Shown piece by piece: positions 24,832-32,601 of a stretch of DNA of 32,626 nt. Numbering within the stretch: position 1 is the first letter of the stretch; every line of letters begins with the position of its first letter. The notes under the pieces were generated by a model. The model was not told the DNA's origin and did no database searches. It was given only the letters and a program-made list of their open reading frames with translations. Origin of the DNA: Pseudomonas sp. AKS31 (GTDB lineage Bacteria > Pseudomonadota > Gammaproteobacteria > Pseudomonadales > Pseudomonadaceae); assembly GCF_023634765.1 (NCBI RefSeq), contig NZ_JAMLFX010000013.1, positions 1 through 32,626 of the forward strand. Direction: 5' to 3'. Made by a program: the position numbers and the translations under genes.

Positions 24832-26313
24832 TCAGACCATCATCAGCAGCACGGCGACGAAAATGCTGCCGGCGGAGAAGGTCATGGTCCGAGACGACCA
24901 GGTGTTGAACCAACGTTGAAAGCTGGCGAGATCACGGGTCAGGGAAGTGGGTTGGCGAGTCCAGGATTGTTGGTCGAGGCGGAAGAACACGTAGATCTTC
25001 ACCAGCGCACCGACGATCTGGTTGTAATACAGAATCGCCGGGTAAGCCGGGCCGATGCGGTGACCGGAACACGACAACAGCAACGTCAGAATCAAGCGGG
25101 TGATGCCGATCCACAGCAGGTAAACCAGGATGAATGCGGTGCCGTACTTGAAGCTGGCGATGAGCGCCACGGTCAGGCCGAGCAGCGAAGTCCACATCGA
25201 TACGCGCTGGTCGAACAGCACCACTGAGGTGAACGCGCCGAGGCGTTTCACACCCAGGCCCAGCGCTCGCGAGTTCTGGCGCAGGTTGTTGCCGTACCAG
25301 CGGAACATCAGTTTGCGGCTGGCCTTGATGAAGCTCTTTTCCGGCGGGTGTTCAACGGTGTTGATCGCTGCGTCAGGCACGTAAAAGGTGTCGTAACCCA
25401 GGCGCATCAGGCTGAACCAGCTCGACTTGTCGTCGCCGGTCAAAAACTTGAAACGGCCCAGACGCCAGTGTTGCAGCGAGTCGCTTTCAACGTCGGCGAT
25501 GAATTCCGGGTTGGTCACCACGGTGGCGCGAAACACCGACATACGACCGGTCATGGTCAGCACGCGTTTGGACAGGGCCATCGAGCACATGTTGATGTGG
25601 CGCTGGGCGAAACGCAGCTTGTGCCATTCGCTCATGATGTAGCCACCGCGCACTTCGCAGAACTCGTTGGTGGTCAGGCCGCCGACGTTGCCGAACAGCT
25701 GGAACCACGGCACGGTCTTGCGCACGGTGCCTTCACCGAGCACGGTGTCGCCGTCGATCACGGCCACCACGGCGCGGTCGTCCGGCAGGTGGCGGGAGAT
25801 CGCGCGGAAACCATAGGCCAGGCCATCACGTTTGCCGGTGCCGGGAATGCGCACGAAGTCGAGCTTCACGCGGTCGGGCGGATTCATCCGCGCCCACAGT
25901 GCCTTGACCAGCAGCTCATCGGACATTTCCACGATCGAGCAGACCACGGTGGTCGGCAGTTCGCAGTCGATGGCTTCACGGATCACCGAGCTGTAGACCT
26001 GCGCGGTGGTGAGCGCGTCGATACGGAAACTGGTGACCATCAGGAACACATGCGACGGGTCCGCCGCCTTACCCAGCTTGCGCACTTTGCGGCGCAGGTG
26101 CGGGTAAACGATGTAGAGAAAAATCATGCCGCGCACAAAGTGCGTTGCACCCATCGAGTAGCGCCAGATACCCACGGCGCCAATCAGGAAAATGAAGTCC
26201 TTCGACTCGGAGTCGAATGTGGACGTGGGCAGCATCAAGGCCAGGCCCATCAACAAACTGAGGTAAAACAGCCAACCGGCGGCCTGAAGTAGGCCGTGCT
26301 TTAGCCTGTGCAT
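24832..26313 (-). CDS. alg8: Mannuronan polymerase Alg8
   Basis: Alg8 is the inner-membrane family-2 glycosyltransferase that polymerises GDP-mannuronate. The protein has 493 residues (494 in P. aeruginosa). Two N-terminal helices, a cytosolic transferase domain and three to four C-terminal helices are visible. Catalytic features include DGD (Asp187 and Asp189, about one off P. aeruginosa numbering), VESDSLQHWRLG and GDDKSSW. An ATG three codons upstream at 26322 is also possible and has a similar ribosome-binding site; MHRLKHGLLQ is chosen as the usual start of the family. A 242-bp gap with a REP pair separates it from algD. Confidence 0.95.
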   Translation of the reverse strand: MHRLKHGLLQAAGWLFYLSLLMGLALMLPTSTFDSESKDFIFLIGAVGIWRYSMGATHFVRGMIFLYIVYPHLRRKVRKLGKAADPSHVFLMVTSFRIDALTTAQVYSSVIREAIDCELPTTVVCSIVEMSDELLVKALWARMNPPDRVKLDFVRIPGTGKRDGLAYGFRAISRHLPDDRAVVAVIDGDTVLGEGTVRKTVPWFQLFGNVGGLTTNEFCEVRGGYIMSEWHKLRFAQRHINMCSMALSKRVLTMTGRMSVFRATVVTNPEFIADVESDSLQHWRLGRFKFLTGDDKSSWFSLMRLGYDTFYVPDAAINTVEHPPEKSFIKASRKLMFRWYGNNLRQNSRALGLGVKRLGAFTSVVLFDQRVSMWTSLLGLTVALIASFKYGTAFILVYLLWIGITRLILTLLLSCSGHRIGPAYPAILYYNQIVGALVKIYVFFRLDQQSWTRQPTSLTRDLASFQRWFNTWSSRTMTFSAGSIFVAVLLMMV

Positions 26314-26403
26314 AATCTGCATCCGTCTCTATCTCGGGCGAGCCCGATGGGGTTAAGGCAGGCTTACAAAGAACTGCGATGTCACGCGCAATTCGGGCGA
26401 ACC

Positions 26404-26502
26404 CTGTAGGAGCTGCCGAAGGCTGCGATCTGTTGATCTTTGCCGGTTCACTCGGGACTCAAGCGTTTGGGGCAAAGATCGCAGCCTTCGGCAGCTCCTA
26501 CA
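26404..26502. repeat. REP pair between algD and alg8
   Basis: A convergent pair of GTAGGAGCTGCCGAAGGC units with a longer loop (about 40 nt). It lies between the first and second genes of the alginate operon. In the same gap, near 26524-26556, GCGCGCCGCC and GGCGGCGCGC form another strong stem just past the algD stop (TTGCGCGCCGCC...GGCGGCGCGCAA). Confidence 0.9.
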
Positions 26503-26564
26503 TTTGGGTTCACACATTGGTTGCGCGCCGCCTATGGGTTACGCGGCGGCGCGCAACGTCTGCT

Positions 26565-27881
26565 TTACCAGCAGATACCTTCGGTGCGCGTACCGGCGTC
26601 GGTGGCTTTGGCCATGAAGCCGACCAGGTCGATGACCTGCTTGCCGTGCGGCGCTTGCTGGGCCAACGGGCGGAACTTCTCGTCGCGGTTGCCGAGGATG
26701 ATCACGTCGGAGTTGTCGATCACCGAATCGAAGTCCGAATTGAGCAGGGACGACACGTGCGGGATTTTCGACTCGATGTAGTCTTTGTTCGCGCCGTGAA
26801 CACGGGCGTACTCGACGTTGCTGTCGTAGATGCTCAGGTCGTAACCCTTGCCGATCAGCATCTCGGCCAGTTCCACCAGCGGGCTTTCGCGCAGGTCGTC
26901 GGTGCCGGCCTTGAAGCTCAGGCCGAGCAGGGCGACTTTGCGTTTGTCGTGACTTTCAACGATGTCGAAAGCGTTCTGCACTTGCGATTCGTTGCTGCGC
27001 ATCAGCGAGTTGAGCAGCGGTGCTTCGACGTCCAGCGAACCGGCGCGGTAGGTCAGGGCGCGCACGTCTTTCGGCAGGCACGAACCGCCGAAGGCGAAGC
27101 CTGGGCGCATGTAGTACTGGGACAGGTTGAGGGTCTTGTCCTGGCAGACCACTTCCATCACTTCACGGCCATCGACGCCGACCGCTTTGGCGATGTTGCC
27201 GATCTCGTTGGCGAAGGTCACTTTGGTCGCGTGCCAGACGTTGCAGGTGTACTTGATCATCTCGGCAACGGCGATGTCCTTGCGGATGATCGGTGCGTCG
27301 AGTTCTTCGTACAGCGATTGCAGAACGTCGCCCGAGGCCTTGTCGAACTCGCCGATGACGGTCATCGGTGGCAGGTCGTAGTCGGCGATGGCGGTGGATT
27401 CGCGCAGGAACTCAGGGTTGACCGCAACGCCGAAGTCGACACCGGCCTTCTTGCCCGAGCAGTCTTCAAGAATCGGGATCACTACGTTGGCAACGGTGCC
27501 CGGCAGTACGGTGCTGCGCACGACGATGGTGTGGCGGGTGGTTTTTTCACGCAGGACAAAACCGATCTCGCGGCATACCGCTTCGATGTAGTTCAGTTCG
27601 AGGTCGCCGTTCTTCTTGCTCGGCGTACCGACGCAGATCATCGACAGGTCGGTGTCGCGAATCGCCTCGGCGAAGTTGGTCGTGCCACGCAGGCGACCGG
27701 TCTGGATACCCTGTTGCAGAAGTTCGCCCAAGCCCGGTTCAACAATCGGCGACTTACCGGCGTTGATCATGTCGATCTTGTCTTTGGCAACATCGACGCC
27801 AACTACGTCATGGCCCCGTGCAGACAGGCAACCGGCACATACTGCGCCAACGTAACCCAAACCAAATATGCTGATGCGCAT
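26565..27881 (-). CDS. algD: GDP-mannose 6-dehydrogenase AlgD
   Basis: AlgD oxidises GDP-mannose to GDP-mannuronate with NAD, the committed step of alginate synthesis. The protein has 438 residues (436 in P. aeruginosa). The N-terminal Rossmann motif GLGYVG is at 7-12 and the catalytic cysteine is Cys268 in FGGSCLPKD. Domain order is the standard UDP-glucose/GDP-mannose dehydrogenase one. AGAGG lies eight bases before the ATG. It is the first gene of the operon and is preceded by more than 800 bp of non-coding DNA with a likely AlgU promoter. Confidence 0.98.
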   Translation of the reverse strand: MRISIFGLGYVGAVCAGCLSARGHDVVGVDVAKDKIDMINAGKSPIVEPGLGELLQQGIQTGRLRGTTNFAEAIRDTDLSMICVGTPSKKNGDLELNYIEAVCREIGFVLREKTTRHTIVVRSTVLPGTVANVVIPILEDCSGKKAGVDFGVAVNPEFLRESTAIADYDLPPMTVIGEFDKASGDVLQSLYEELDAPIIRKDIAVAEMIKYTCNVWHATKVTFANEIGNIAKAVGVDGREVMEVVCQDKTLNLSQYYMRPGFAFGGSCLPKDVRALTYRAGSLDVEAPLLNSLMRSNESQVQNAFDIVESHDKRKVALLGLSFKAGTDDLRESPLVELAEMLIGKGYDLSIYDSNVEYARVHGANKDYIESKIPHVSSLLNSDFDSVIDNSDVIILGNRDEKFRPLAQQAPHGKQVIDLVGFMAKATDAGTRTEGICW

Positions 27882-27944
27882 CGCAATTACCTCTGTATAT
27901 ATCAGGCCTTAGAGGGCCGGAGTTAATGGTGTTCAGCGTTCATT

Positions 27945-28027
27945 AGTGCACTCGAAAGTGCGGCATACAGGCGCCACAACGCCGTGTGCAGGCATACTAA
28001 GTTTCGAGTGTCTAAATAAGTGCACTC
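27945..28027. repeat. Paired direct and inverted repeats in the algD leader
   Basis: CACTCGAAA (27949-27957) and TTTCGAGTG (28002-28010) are perfect inverted copies. AGTGCACTC occurs at 27945-27953 and again at 28019-28027. These would allow two alternative folds of the algD 5' leader starting about 60 bases before the start codon. They may be regulatory, but no known riboswitch was recognised. Confidence 0.45.
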
Positions 28028-28353
28028 AAGATGTGCGCAACCAGGCCTTGTTGTTATGACTTGCCCTGTTATGCAGCCGATCTTCTTTGGAGAAGACTCT
28101 TGTGCAATCGTCTTACGCGCTCGATGTCAGGATAAAAGTCCAGTAAATCAAGCGGTTGGGTGCTCAGGCGAGCACGTTTATAGGGGCGCGGCCATGGCCT
28201 TTGTAGGGGATATAAATGGTGCGTATCTCCTGTCCAGCGTCTGTTTTGAGACTAGTTAGTCATCTAGGCAAGTTGCTGTGACAACTTGGTTACATGGCTA
28301 TCTGCTCCGCGTAAGTTATCTCGTACAAACTCAGCGAGAATCGTTACCGGTGG

Positions 28354-28380
28354 TATGAGCTATGCATTCGGACGAAGTTC
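28354..28380 (-). promoter_or_regulatory. Candidate AlgU (sigma-22) promoter of algD
   Basis: On the minus strand GAACTT (28380-28375) is followed after 16 bases by TCATA (28358-28354). This fits the AlgU/RpoE-type consensus GAACTT-N16/17-TCTGA, with an exact -35. Initiation near 28346 would give a leader of roughly 465 nt before algD, in line with the long algD leaders of other pseudomonads. No exact AlgR box (CCGTTCGTC) was found by eye further upstream. Confidence 0.7.
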
Positions 28381-28419
28381 CTGTCCGCTCATCGCGAAAT
28401 CTGAAATTTTTTGAAATAT

Positions 28420-28640
28420 TGTCAGAGATGGCACTAGTCTCAATTTGATAGCACTTTCGTTTTCGACCTTTATTAACAGGCGAAAAATCACGTTAGATAG
28501 TTTTGTGCCACTACGGTGAAAAAAATCAGGTGCCACTACTGAAAAAATTGATCAGTGTCGAGTGAAACTAATATTAGAAAAGGTAGGGGTATTATTTTGG
28601 CGCCATAAAAATGGCGAAAACAGGCGGGGGATTTTTGACA
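28420..28640. promoter_or_regulatory. A+T-rich region upstream of the algD promoter with tandem repeats
   Basis: This stretch is strikingly A+T-rich for this genome. GTGCCACTAC occurs at 28505-28514 and 28530-28539, each followed by a similar A-rich tail ending in ATCAG, making two imperfect tandem units of about 25 bp. An inverted relative (ATGGCACTAG) lies near 28427-28436, and a GCGCCAT-AAAA-ATGGCG palindrome near 28599-28616. It lies upstream of the AlgU-type promoter, where distal algD activators bind in P. aeruginosa. A role as binding site for AmrZ, IHF or an H-NS-like protein is an inference. Confidence 0.5.
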
Positions 28641-28650
28641 TCGTGCGAGC

Positions 28651-28680
28651 TGCACGACTCTTTATAGAAAGAGTCGTGCA
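28651..28680. terminator. Perfect 13-bp hairpin downstream of yaaA
   Basis: TGCACGACTCTTT (28651-28663) and its exact complement (28668-28680) enclose the loop ATAG. It begins 11 bases after the yaaA stop on the minus strand. There is no T tract after it in that direction, so it is not a classical terminator. It may still end or protect the yaaA message and insulate the algD control region. Confidence 0.5.
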
Positions 28681-28691
28681 TTAGGCATGCT

Positions 28692-29471
28692 TTATTCGGG
28701 GGCGTGGTCGCGCAAAAACACCAGATTGTCCGGTTTCGACTGCTCAGCGCTGTAGCGATAACCCTGCACATCGAACTGCTTGAGCTGTGCCGGATCGTTG
28801 ATCTTTTCCTGGATCACGAAACGGCTCATCAGGCCACGGGCCTTTTTCGCGTAGAAGCTGATGATCTTGTATTGGCCGTTCTTTTGATCCTTGAACTCGG
28901 TGTTGATGATCCGCGCGTTCAGGGCTGTGCGTTTGACCGCCGAGAAGTATTCGTTTGAGGCAAGGTTGAGCAGCACGTCATCGCCCTGATCGGCCAGCGC
29001 CTCATTCAGCCACTCGCTGATACGCGTGCCCCAGAAGGCGTACAGGTCTTTGCCACGGGCGTTGGCCAGTTTGGTGCCCATTTCCAGACGGTACGGTTGC
29101 ATCAGATCGAGCGGGCGCAGCAAGCCGTAGAGGCCAGAGAGCATGCGCAGGTGTTTTTGCGCGTAATCGAAATCGGCTTCGCTGAAAGACTGCGCGTCGA
29201 GACCGGTGTAGACATCGCCCTTGAACGCGAGCAGCGCCTGTTTGGCATTGTCTGGCGTGAAGGCTGGCGTCCAGCTGCCGAAACGCGCGGCGTTGAGCCC
29301 GCCGATCTTGTCCGACACGTGCATCAGTTCGCTGATCTGCGCCGGGGTCAGGTCGCGCAATTGCTGGATCAGTTCCTGGGAATGGTCGAGGTATTGCGGC
29401 TGAGTGAAACGCTGGGTCGCCGGCGGTGTTTCGTAATCGAGGGTCTTGGCGGGGGAAATCACCATCAGCAT
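28692..29471 (-). CDS. yaaA: Peroxide-stress protein YaaA (UPF0246)
   Basis: The protein has 259 residues (E. coli 258). It starts MLMVISPAKTLDYETPP, and the family segments FKGDVYTGLDAQSF, LRMLSGLYGLLRPLDLMQPYRLEMGTKL, LYAFWG and NLASNEYFSAV are present. In E. coli YaaA limits free intracellular iron during hydrogen peroxide stress. It is a cytosolic protein. The ATG at 29471 has AAGGAG eight bases upstream. The open frame continues upstream to 30014, but that part runs through a REP pair and antisense to the next gene and is not coding. Confidence 0.95.
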   Translation of the reverse strand: MLMVISPAKTLDYETPPATQRFTQPQYLDHSQELIQQLRDLTPAQISELMHVSDKIGGLNAARFGSWTPAFTPDNAKQALLAFKGDVYTGLDAQSFSEADFDYAQKHLRMLSGLYGLLRPLDLMQPYRLEMGTKLANARGKDLYAFWGTRISEWLNEALADQGDDVLLNLASNEYFSAVKRTALNARIINTEFKDQKNGQYKIISFYAKKARGLMSRFVIQEKINDPAQLKQFDVQGYRYSAEQSKPDNLVFLRDHAPE

Positions 29472-29566
29472 GAAGTCGTCTCCTTTAATCGTGGGGGCGA
29501 TTCTAGGGGGTTGTCCGAGTTGACTCCAGCTATGAGCGTGATAGGTGATCGGTGGTGTCATGGAAC

Positions 29567-29672
29567 AAGATCGCAGCCTTCGGCAGCTCCTACAGATTGT
29601 GCTCGACATGAAATCGCAATGATTCAATGGAGGCACAGGTAGGAGCTGCCGAAGGCTGCGATCTTTTGATCT
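29567..29672. repeat. REP pair upstream of the deacetylase-like gene
   Basis: The two units (about 29567-29595 and 29639-29672) have their GTAGGAG ends facing inward with a 43-nt spacer. They occupy the divergent region between yaaA and the deacetylase-like gene. A promoter for the latter would have to lie within 29673-29715; TATAGTGCC near 29692-29700 is a possible -10. Confidence 0.85.
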
Positions 29673-29715
29673 TTCTTTTGATCCACCCGCGATATAGTGC
29701 CGCGCGGGTTTTGTT

Positions 29716-30855
29716 ATGGAGACATCCCTTTTGCGCATTGTTCTTTTATTCACCGCGTGGCTGTTGAGCTTTGGTGCCGTAGCGGCGCCGGGCGATGTGG
29801 CGACGCTGGATCGCAGCACCTGGCCAGAGCAGCTCAGCAATCCGACGCTGTTTGATGTGGCGTCCCGGGCGGAAATCCTCATGTTCGCCCGTGGTCTGCT
29901 CGGTACTGAGTCGATCGACGAGGCCGCTTTGGCCCAGCGTCTGGGCCTGCGTACGGTCAATGTCGACGCGGTCAACAGCCTGCGCCAGCGCCTCTGGCAG
30001 CGCCTGTTGGCCAACTATAACTACGCCCAGCAAAGCTGCGATCAGGACGCGTCATTCTGCTTCCTTGTCGAAGACTTGCCGACCCTGCGCGAGCAAGCCG
30101 CCAAGTTCGTGGTCAGCGACGACAGCTATTACACCAAGTGGGCCGAGCCGAGTCGGATCTTCCATTTGCAGTATCTCGACGAGTTGCTGCGCAAGGCCGC
30201 TCTGTCCCCGCAGACCAGCAACGAATTCGATCGTTTCGGCGACTACGAGCGTAATGGCGACGAGATGCACGACCGCCTGTTTCTGCTGACCTTTGACAGC
30301 GCCGCCAACCTGCAACCGGACAATACCGACTGGCTCACCGAGTACCTGCGCAAATCGAACCTGAGCGGTACGTTCTTCGTGCTGGGCAAGGATATTCAGG
30401 CGCGGCTGGCCGATCGTTCGGTGAGCAGCCTGCAAGCCGGGTTCTCCAAACAGTGCGTCGGCGTGCAGGGCTGGGAGTTCCGTTCCCACAGTCACTGGCA
30501 GGACTGGCAGGATTCGGTGCGGCGCAGCGCGGACCTGGTGAAGAACAAATTGCCGGAAAACTACGTGCCGCTGTTCCGTCCGCCGGAAGGGCAGCGCCGC
30601 AGCGATGCGCAGGGTTTCTTCAACACCCAGGGCCTGCAAGTGGCGCTGTGGGACATCGACGCCCAGGACGGCGCCGGCAAACTCAGGGGCGCGCCGAGTG
30701 CACAGCGGGTGCTGACCCTGATGCTGTTGTGGCGCCACGGAGTGATCAATTTCAACATGAAACAGGACGCGGTGAAGACCTCGTTGCCGTGGTTGATCAC
30801 GCAAACCGCGCAGAGCGGGATCGGTTGGGAAGACTGTCAGGACGCGTTTCGCTGA
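29716..30855 (+). CDS. Polysaccharide-deacetylase-like protein, degenerate active site
   Basis: The protein has 379 residues, with a signal peptide (RIVLLFTAWLLSFGAVAA), a helical N-terminal domain of about 150 residues and a NodB-like domain from about 185. The NodB motifs are recognisable but eroded: TFDSA (192-196) in place of TFDDG, SHSHW (257-261) without the second metal histidine at the usual spacing, and RPPEG (288-292) retained. Deacetylase activity is therefore doubtful; it may bind sugar or act on something else. Two starts are possible. ATG at 29716 has no clear ribosome-binding site, while TTG at 29731 has GGAG nine bases upstream and gives a tidier signal peptide. The predicted location is the periplasm. 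Confidence 0.8.
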   Translation: METSLLRIVLLFTAWLLSFGAVAAPGDVATLDRSTWPEQLSNPTLFDVASRAEILMFARGLLGTESIDEAALAQRLGLRTVNVDAVNSLRQRLWQRLLANYNYAQQSCDQDASFCFLVEDLPTLREQAAKFVVSDDSYYTKWAEPSRIFHLQYLDELLRKAALSPQTSNEFDRFGDYERNGDEMHDRLFLLTFDSAANLQPDNTDWLTEYLRKSNLSGTFFVLGKDIQARLADRSVSSLQAGFSKQCVGVQGWEFRSHSHWQDWQDSVRRSADLVKNKLPENYVPLFRPPEGQRRSDAQGFFNTQGLQVALWDIDAQDGAGKLRGAPSAQRVLTLMLLWRHGVINFNMKQDAVKTSLPWLITQTAQSGIGWEDCQDAFR

Positions 30856-31192
30856 GAAACGGAAAAAGCCCGTAAACATTGGGCCTGAGGCGATTTTTTT
30901 GCAGAATTCGGTGCAGGCGGACTTCCGACTTTAGCGGGGTCTGGGCAGTCCGCCAAGGGCTTTTCGTCACTCTGCAAAATAAACTTAAAAAAACCGTCAA
31001 AGTGCTTTTTTATGTCATGGGTTTTGGAGTATTACGAAGACAGACCGCCGAAACCTGCAACACAGGTGGCGTCTTCCAAGACCCGTTTGTTTGCAGTCAC
31101 TTGAATCTCCGCAGGTGAGATTTCGGCAGTCACTTCGAGGCGCAGCACCGCTCAGGTATTGCGTCCAATGGCTCTGACAAAGGTGACCGAGT
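30856..31192 (+). other. 337-bp gap upstream of the PhoH-like gene
   Basis: No gene was recognised. A short stem (AGCCC...GGGCT, 30868-30887) followed by TTTTTTT at about 30894-30900 may end the deacetylase-like transcript. GGCGGACT (30916-30923) and AGTCCGCC (30947-30954) are inverted, followed by AAGGGCTTTT. GCAGTCACTT occurs twice, at 31093-31102 and 31126-31135. GAAGAC near 31037 pairs with GTCTTC near 31073. The gene may have a long structured leader; no clear promoter is seen. Confidence 0.35.
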
Positions 31193-32587
31193 ATGGATGA
31201 TCACGGACGTAGCCCTTCCTCCAACCAGCCAATCCTTTATGTACTCGATACCAACGTATTGATTCACGATCCAAACGCCCTGCTGAATTTCGAAGAACAC
31301 CACGTCGCGATCCCGATGACCGTGCTTGAAGAGCTGGACAAGCTCAAGAGCGGGCATCACAGCGTTGCCGCCGAATGCCGCCAGGCCATCCGGCTGATCG
31401 ACAAGACCTTGGGCGATGCCTCCCCGGAGGACGTCGAACTGGGTGTGCCGATCCAGCGCGGCAAGGGCGGGCCGAAGGGCTTGCTGTCAATTCTGATGAG
31501 CAAACAGGCCGAATCGAACCTGATTCTGCCCGAGCATCTGAACGACAACAAAATCATCAACCAACTGATCGACCTGCATACCCGCGATCCGAAAAAGCCT
31601 GTGGTGCTGGTCACCAAAGACATCAACATGCGCCTCAAGGCGCGCGCCTGTGGCATCGATGCCGAGGACTACAGCACCGACCAACTGGTCGATGACGTGT
31701 CCTTGCTGCCCAACGGCTATCACAACATGACCGGCTCTTTCTGGGACCGCGTGAGCAAGGTCGACACCCGTCAGGATCACGGTCGCACCTGGCATCAAGT
31801 GCAACTGATCGACAACCTGCCGGCAGTACACATCAACGAGTTCATCATTGACGAACAGGGCTTTGTCGGCTGGATCAAGGAGATCGACGAGGCCAAGCTG
31901 CTGATCCTCGACCTGCATCAGGAACCGCTGCTGCACCAAGAGGCCTGGGGGCTCAAACCACGCGACATCTATCAGAGTCTGGCGCTGTACGCGTTGCTCG
32001 ATCCGGACATTCATCTGGTCAACCTGTCCGGTGCGGCAGGCTCCGGTAAAACCATTCTGGCACTGGCTGCTGCGATTGAGCAGACCATGGTCAGCAAACG
32101 TTATCGGCGCATCATTGCCACCCGCAGCGTGCAAGGCTTGGATCAGGAAATCGGCTTCCTGCCCGGCACCGAAGCGGAAAAAATGGAGCCTTGGCTGGGC
32201 GCCATCACCGACAACCTCGAAGCCTTGCACATGGATGACGAAAACACCCATGGCAGCGTCGATTACATCCTCAGCAAAGTGCCGTTGCAGTTCAAATCGC
32301 TCAACTATATTCGCGGTCGCAGCTTCCAGCAGAGCCTGATCCTGATCGACGAATGCCAGAACCTCACGCCGCACCAGATGAAAACCATCATCACCCGTGC
32401 CGGCGCCGGTTCCAAAGTGGTGTGCCTGGGCAACCTCGCACAGATCGACACCCCTTACCTGTCCGCAACCAGTTCCGGGCTGACCTACCTGACCGAACGC
32501 TTCAAGGATTTCCCTAACGGTGTGCACATCACCCTGCAAGGGGTGCCTCGCTCGATCCTGGCCGAATACGCCGAATCGCATCTGTAA
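31193..32587 (+). CDS. PIN-PhoH family ATPase
   Basis: The protein has 464 residues and two domains. An N-terminal PIN nuclease-like domain (about 13-150) starts YVLDTNVLIHDP with the acidic Asp19 and continues with PMTVLEELDKLK. A C-terminal PhoH P-loop ATPase has Walker A GAAGSGKT (280-287) and Walker B LILIDECQNLTPHQMKT. This is the PhoH2-like architecture, linked elsewhere to RNA unwinding and cleavage; in Pseudomonas it is generally a single conserved gene. No partner antitoxin-like gene is visible just upstream. AAGGTGACCGAGT precedes the ATG. Confidence 0.93.
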   Translation: MDDHGRSPSSNQPILYVLDTNVLIHDPNALLNFEEHHVAIPMTVLEELDKLKSGHHSVAAECRQAIRLIDKTLGDASPEDVELGVPIQRGKGGPKGLLSILMSKQAESNLILPEHLNDNKIINQLIDLHTRDPKKPVVLVTKDINMRLKARACGIDAEDYSTDQLVDDVSLLPNGYHNMTGSFWDRVSKVDTRQDHGRTWHQVQLIDNLPAVHINEFIIDEQGFVGWIKEIDEAKLLILDLHQEPLLHQEAWGLKPRDIYQSLALYALLDPDIHLVNLSGAAGSGKTILALAAAIEQTMVSKRYRRIIATRSVQGLDQEIGFLPGTEAEKMEPWLGAITDNLEALHMDDENTHGSVDYILSKVPLQFKSLNYIRGRSFQQSLILIDECQNLTPHQMKTIITRAGAGSKVVCLGNLAQIDTPYLSATSSGLTYLTERFKDFPNGVHITLQGVPRSILAEYAESHL

Positions 32588-32601
32588 CCCTTGACCCAAA
32601 A

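Noticed and set aside
26379..27926. Plus-strand open frame of 515 codons opposite algD
   Set aside because: It runs through a REP pair and the complement of algD; the real gene is algD with its catalytic cysteine.
28020..28259. Small plus-strand open frame in the algD leader
   Set aside because: It lies antisense within the long algD leader, lacks a convincing ribosome-binding site and has unremarkable composition.
28692..30014. A 440-residue version of YaaA
   Set aside because: The extra 181 N-terminal residues are read through a REP pair and opposite the deacetylase-like gene. The 259-residue form has the family length and a good ribosome-binding site.
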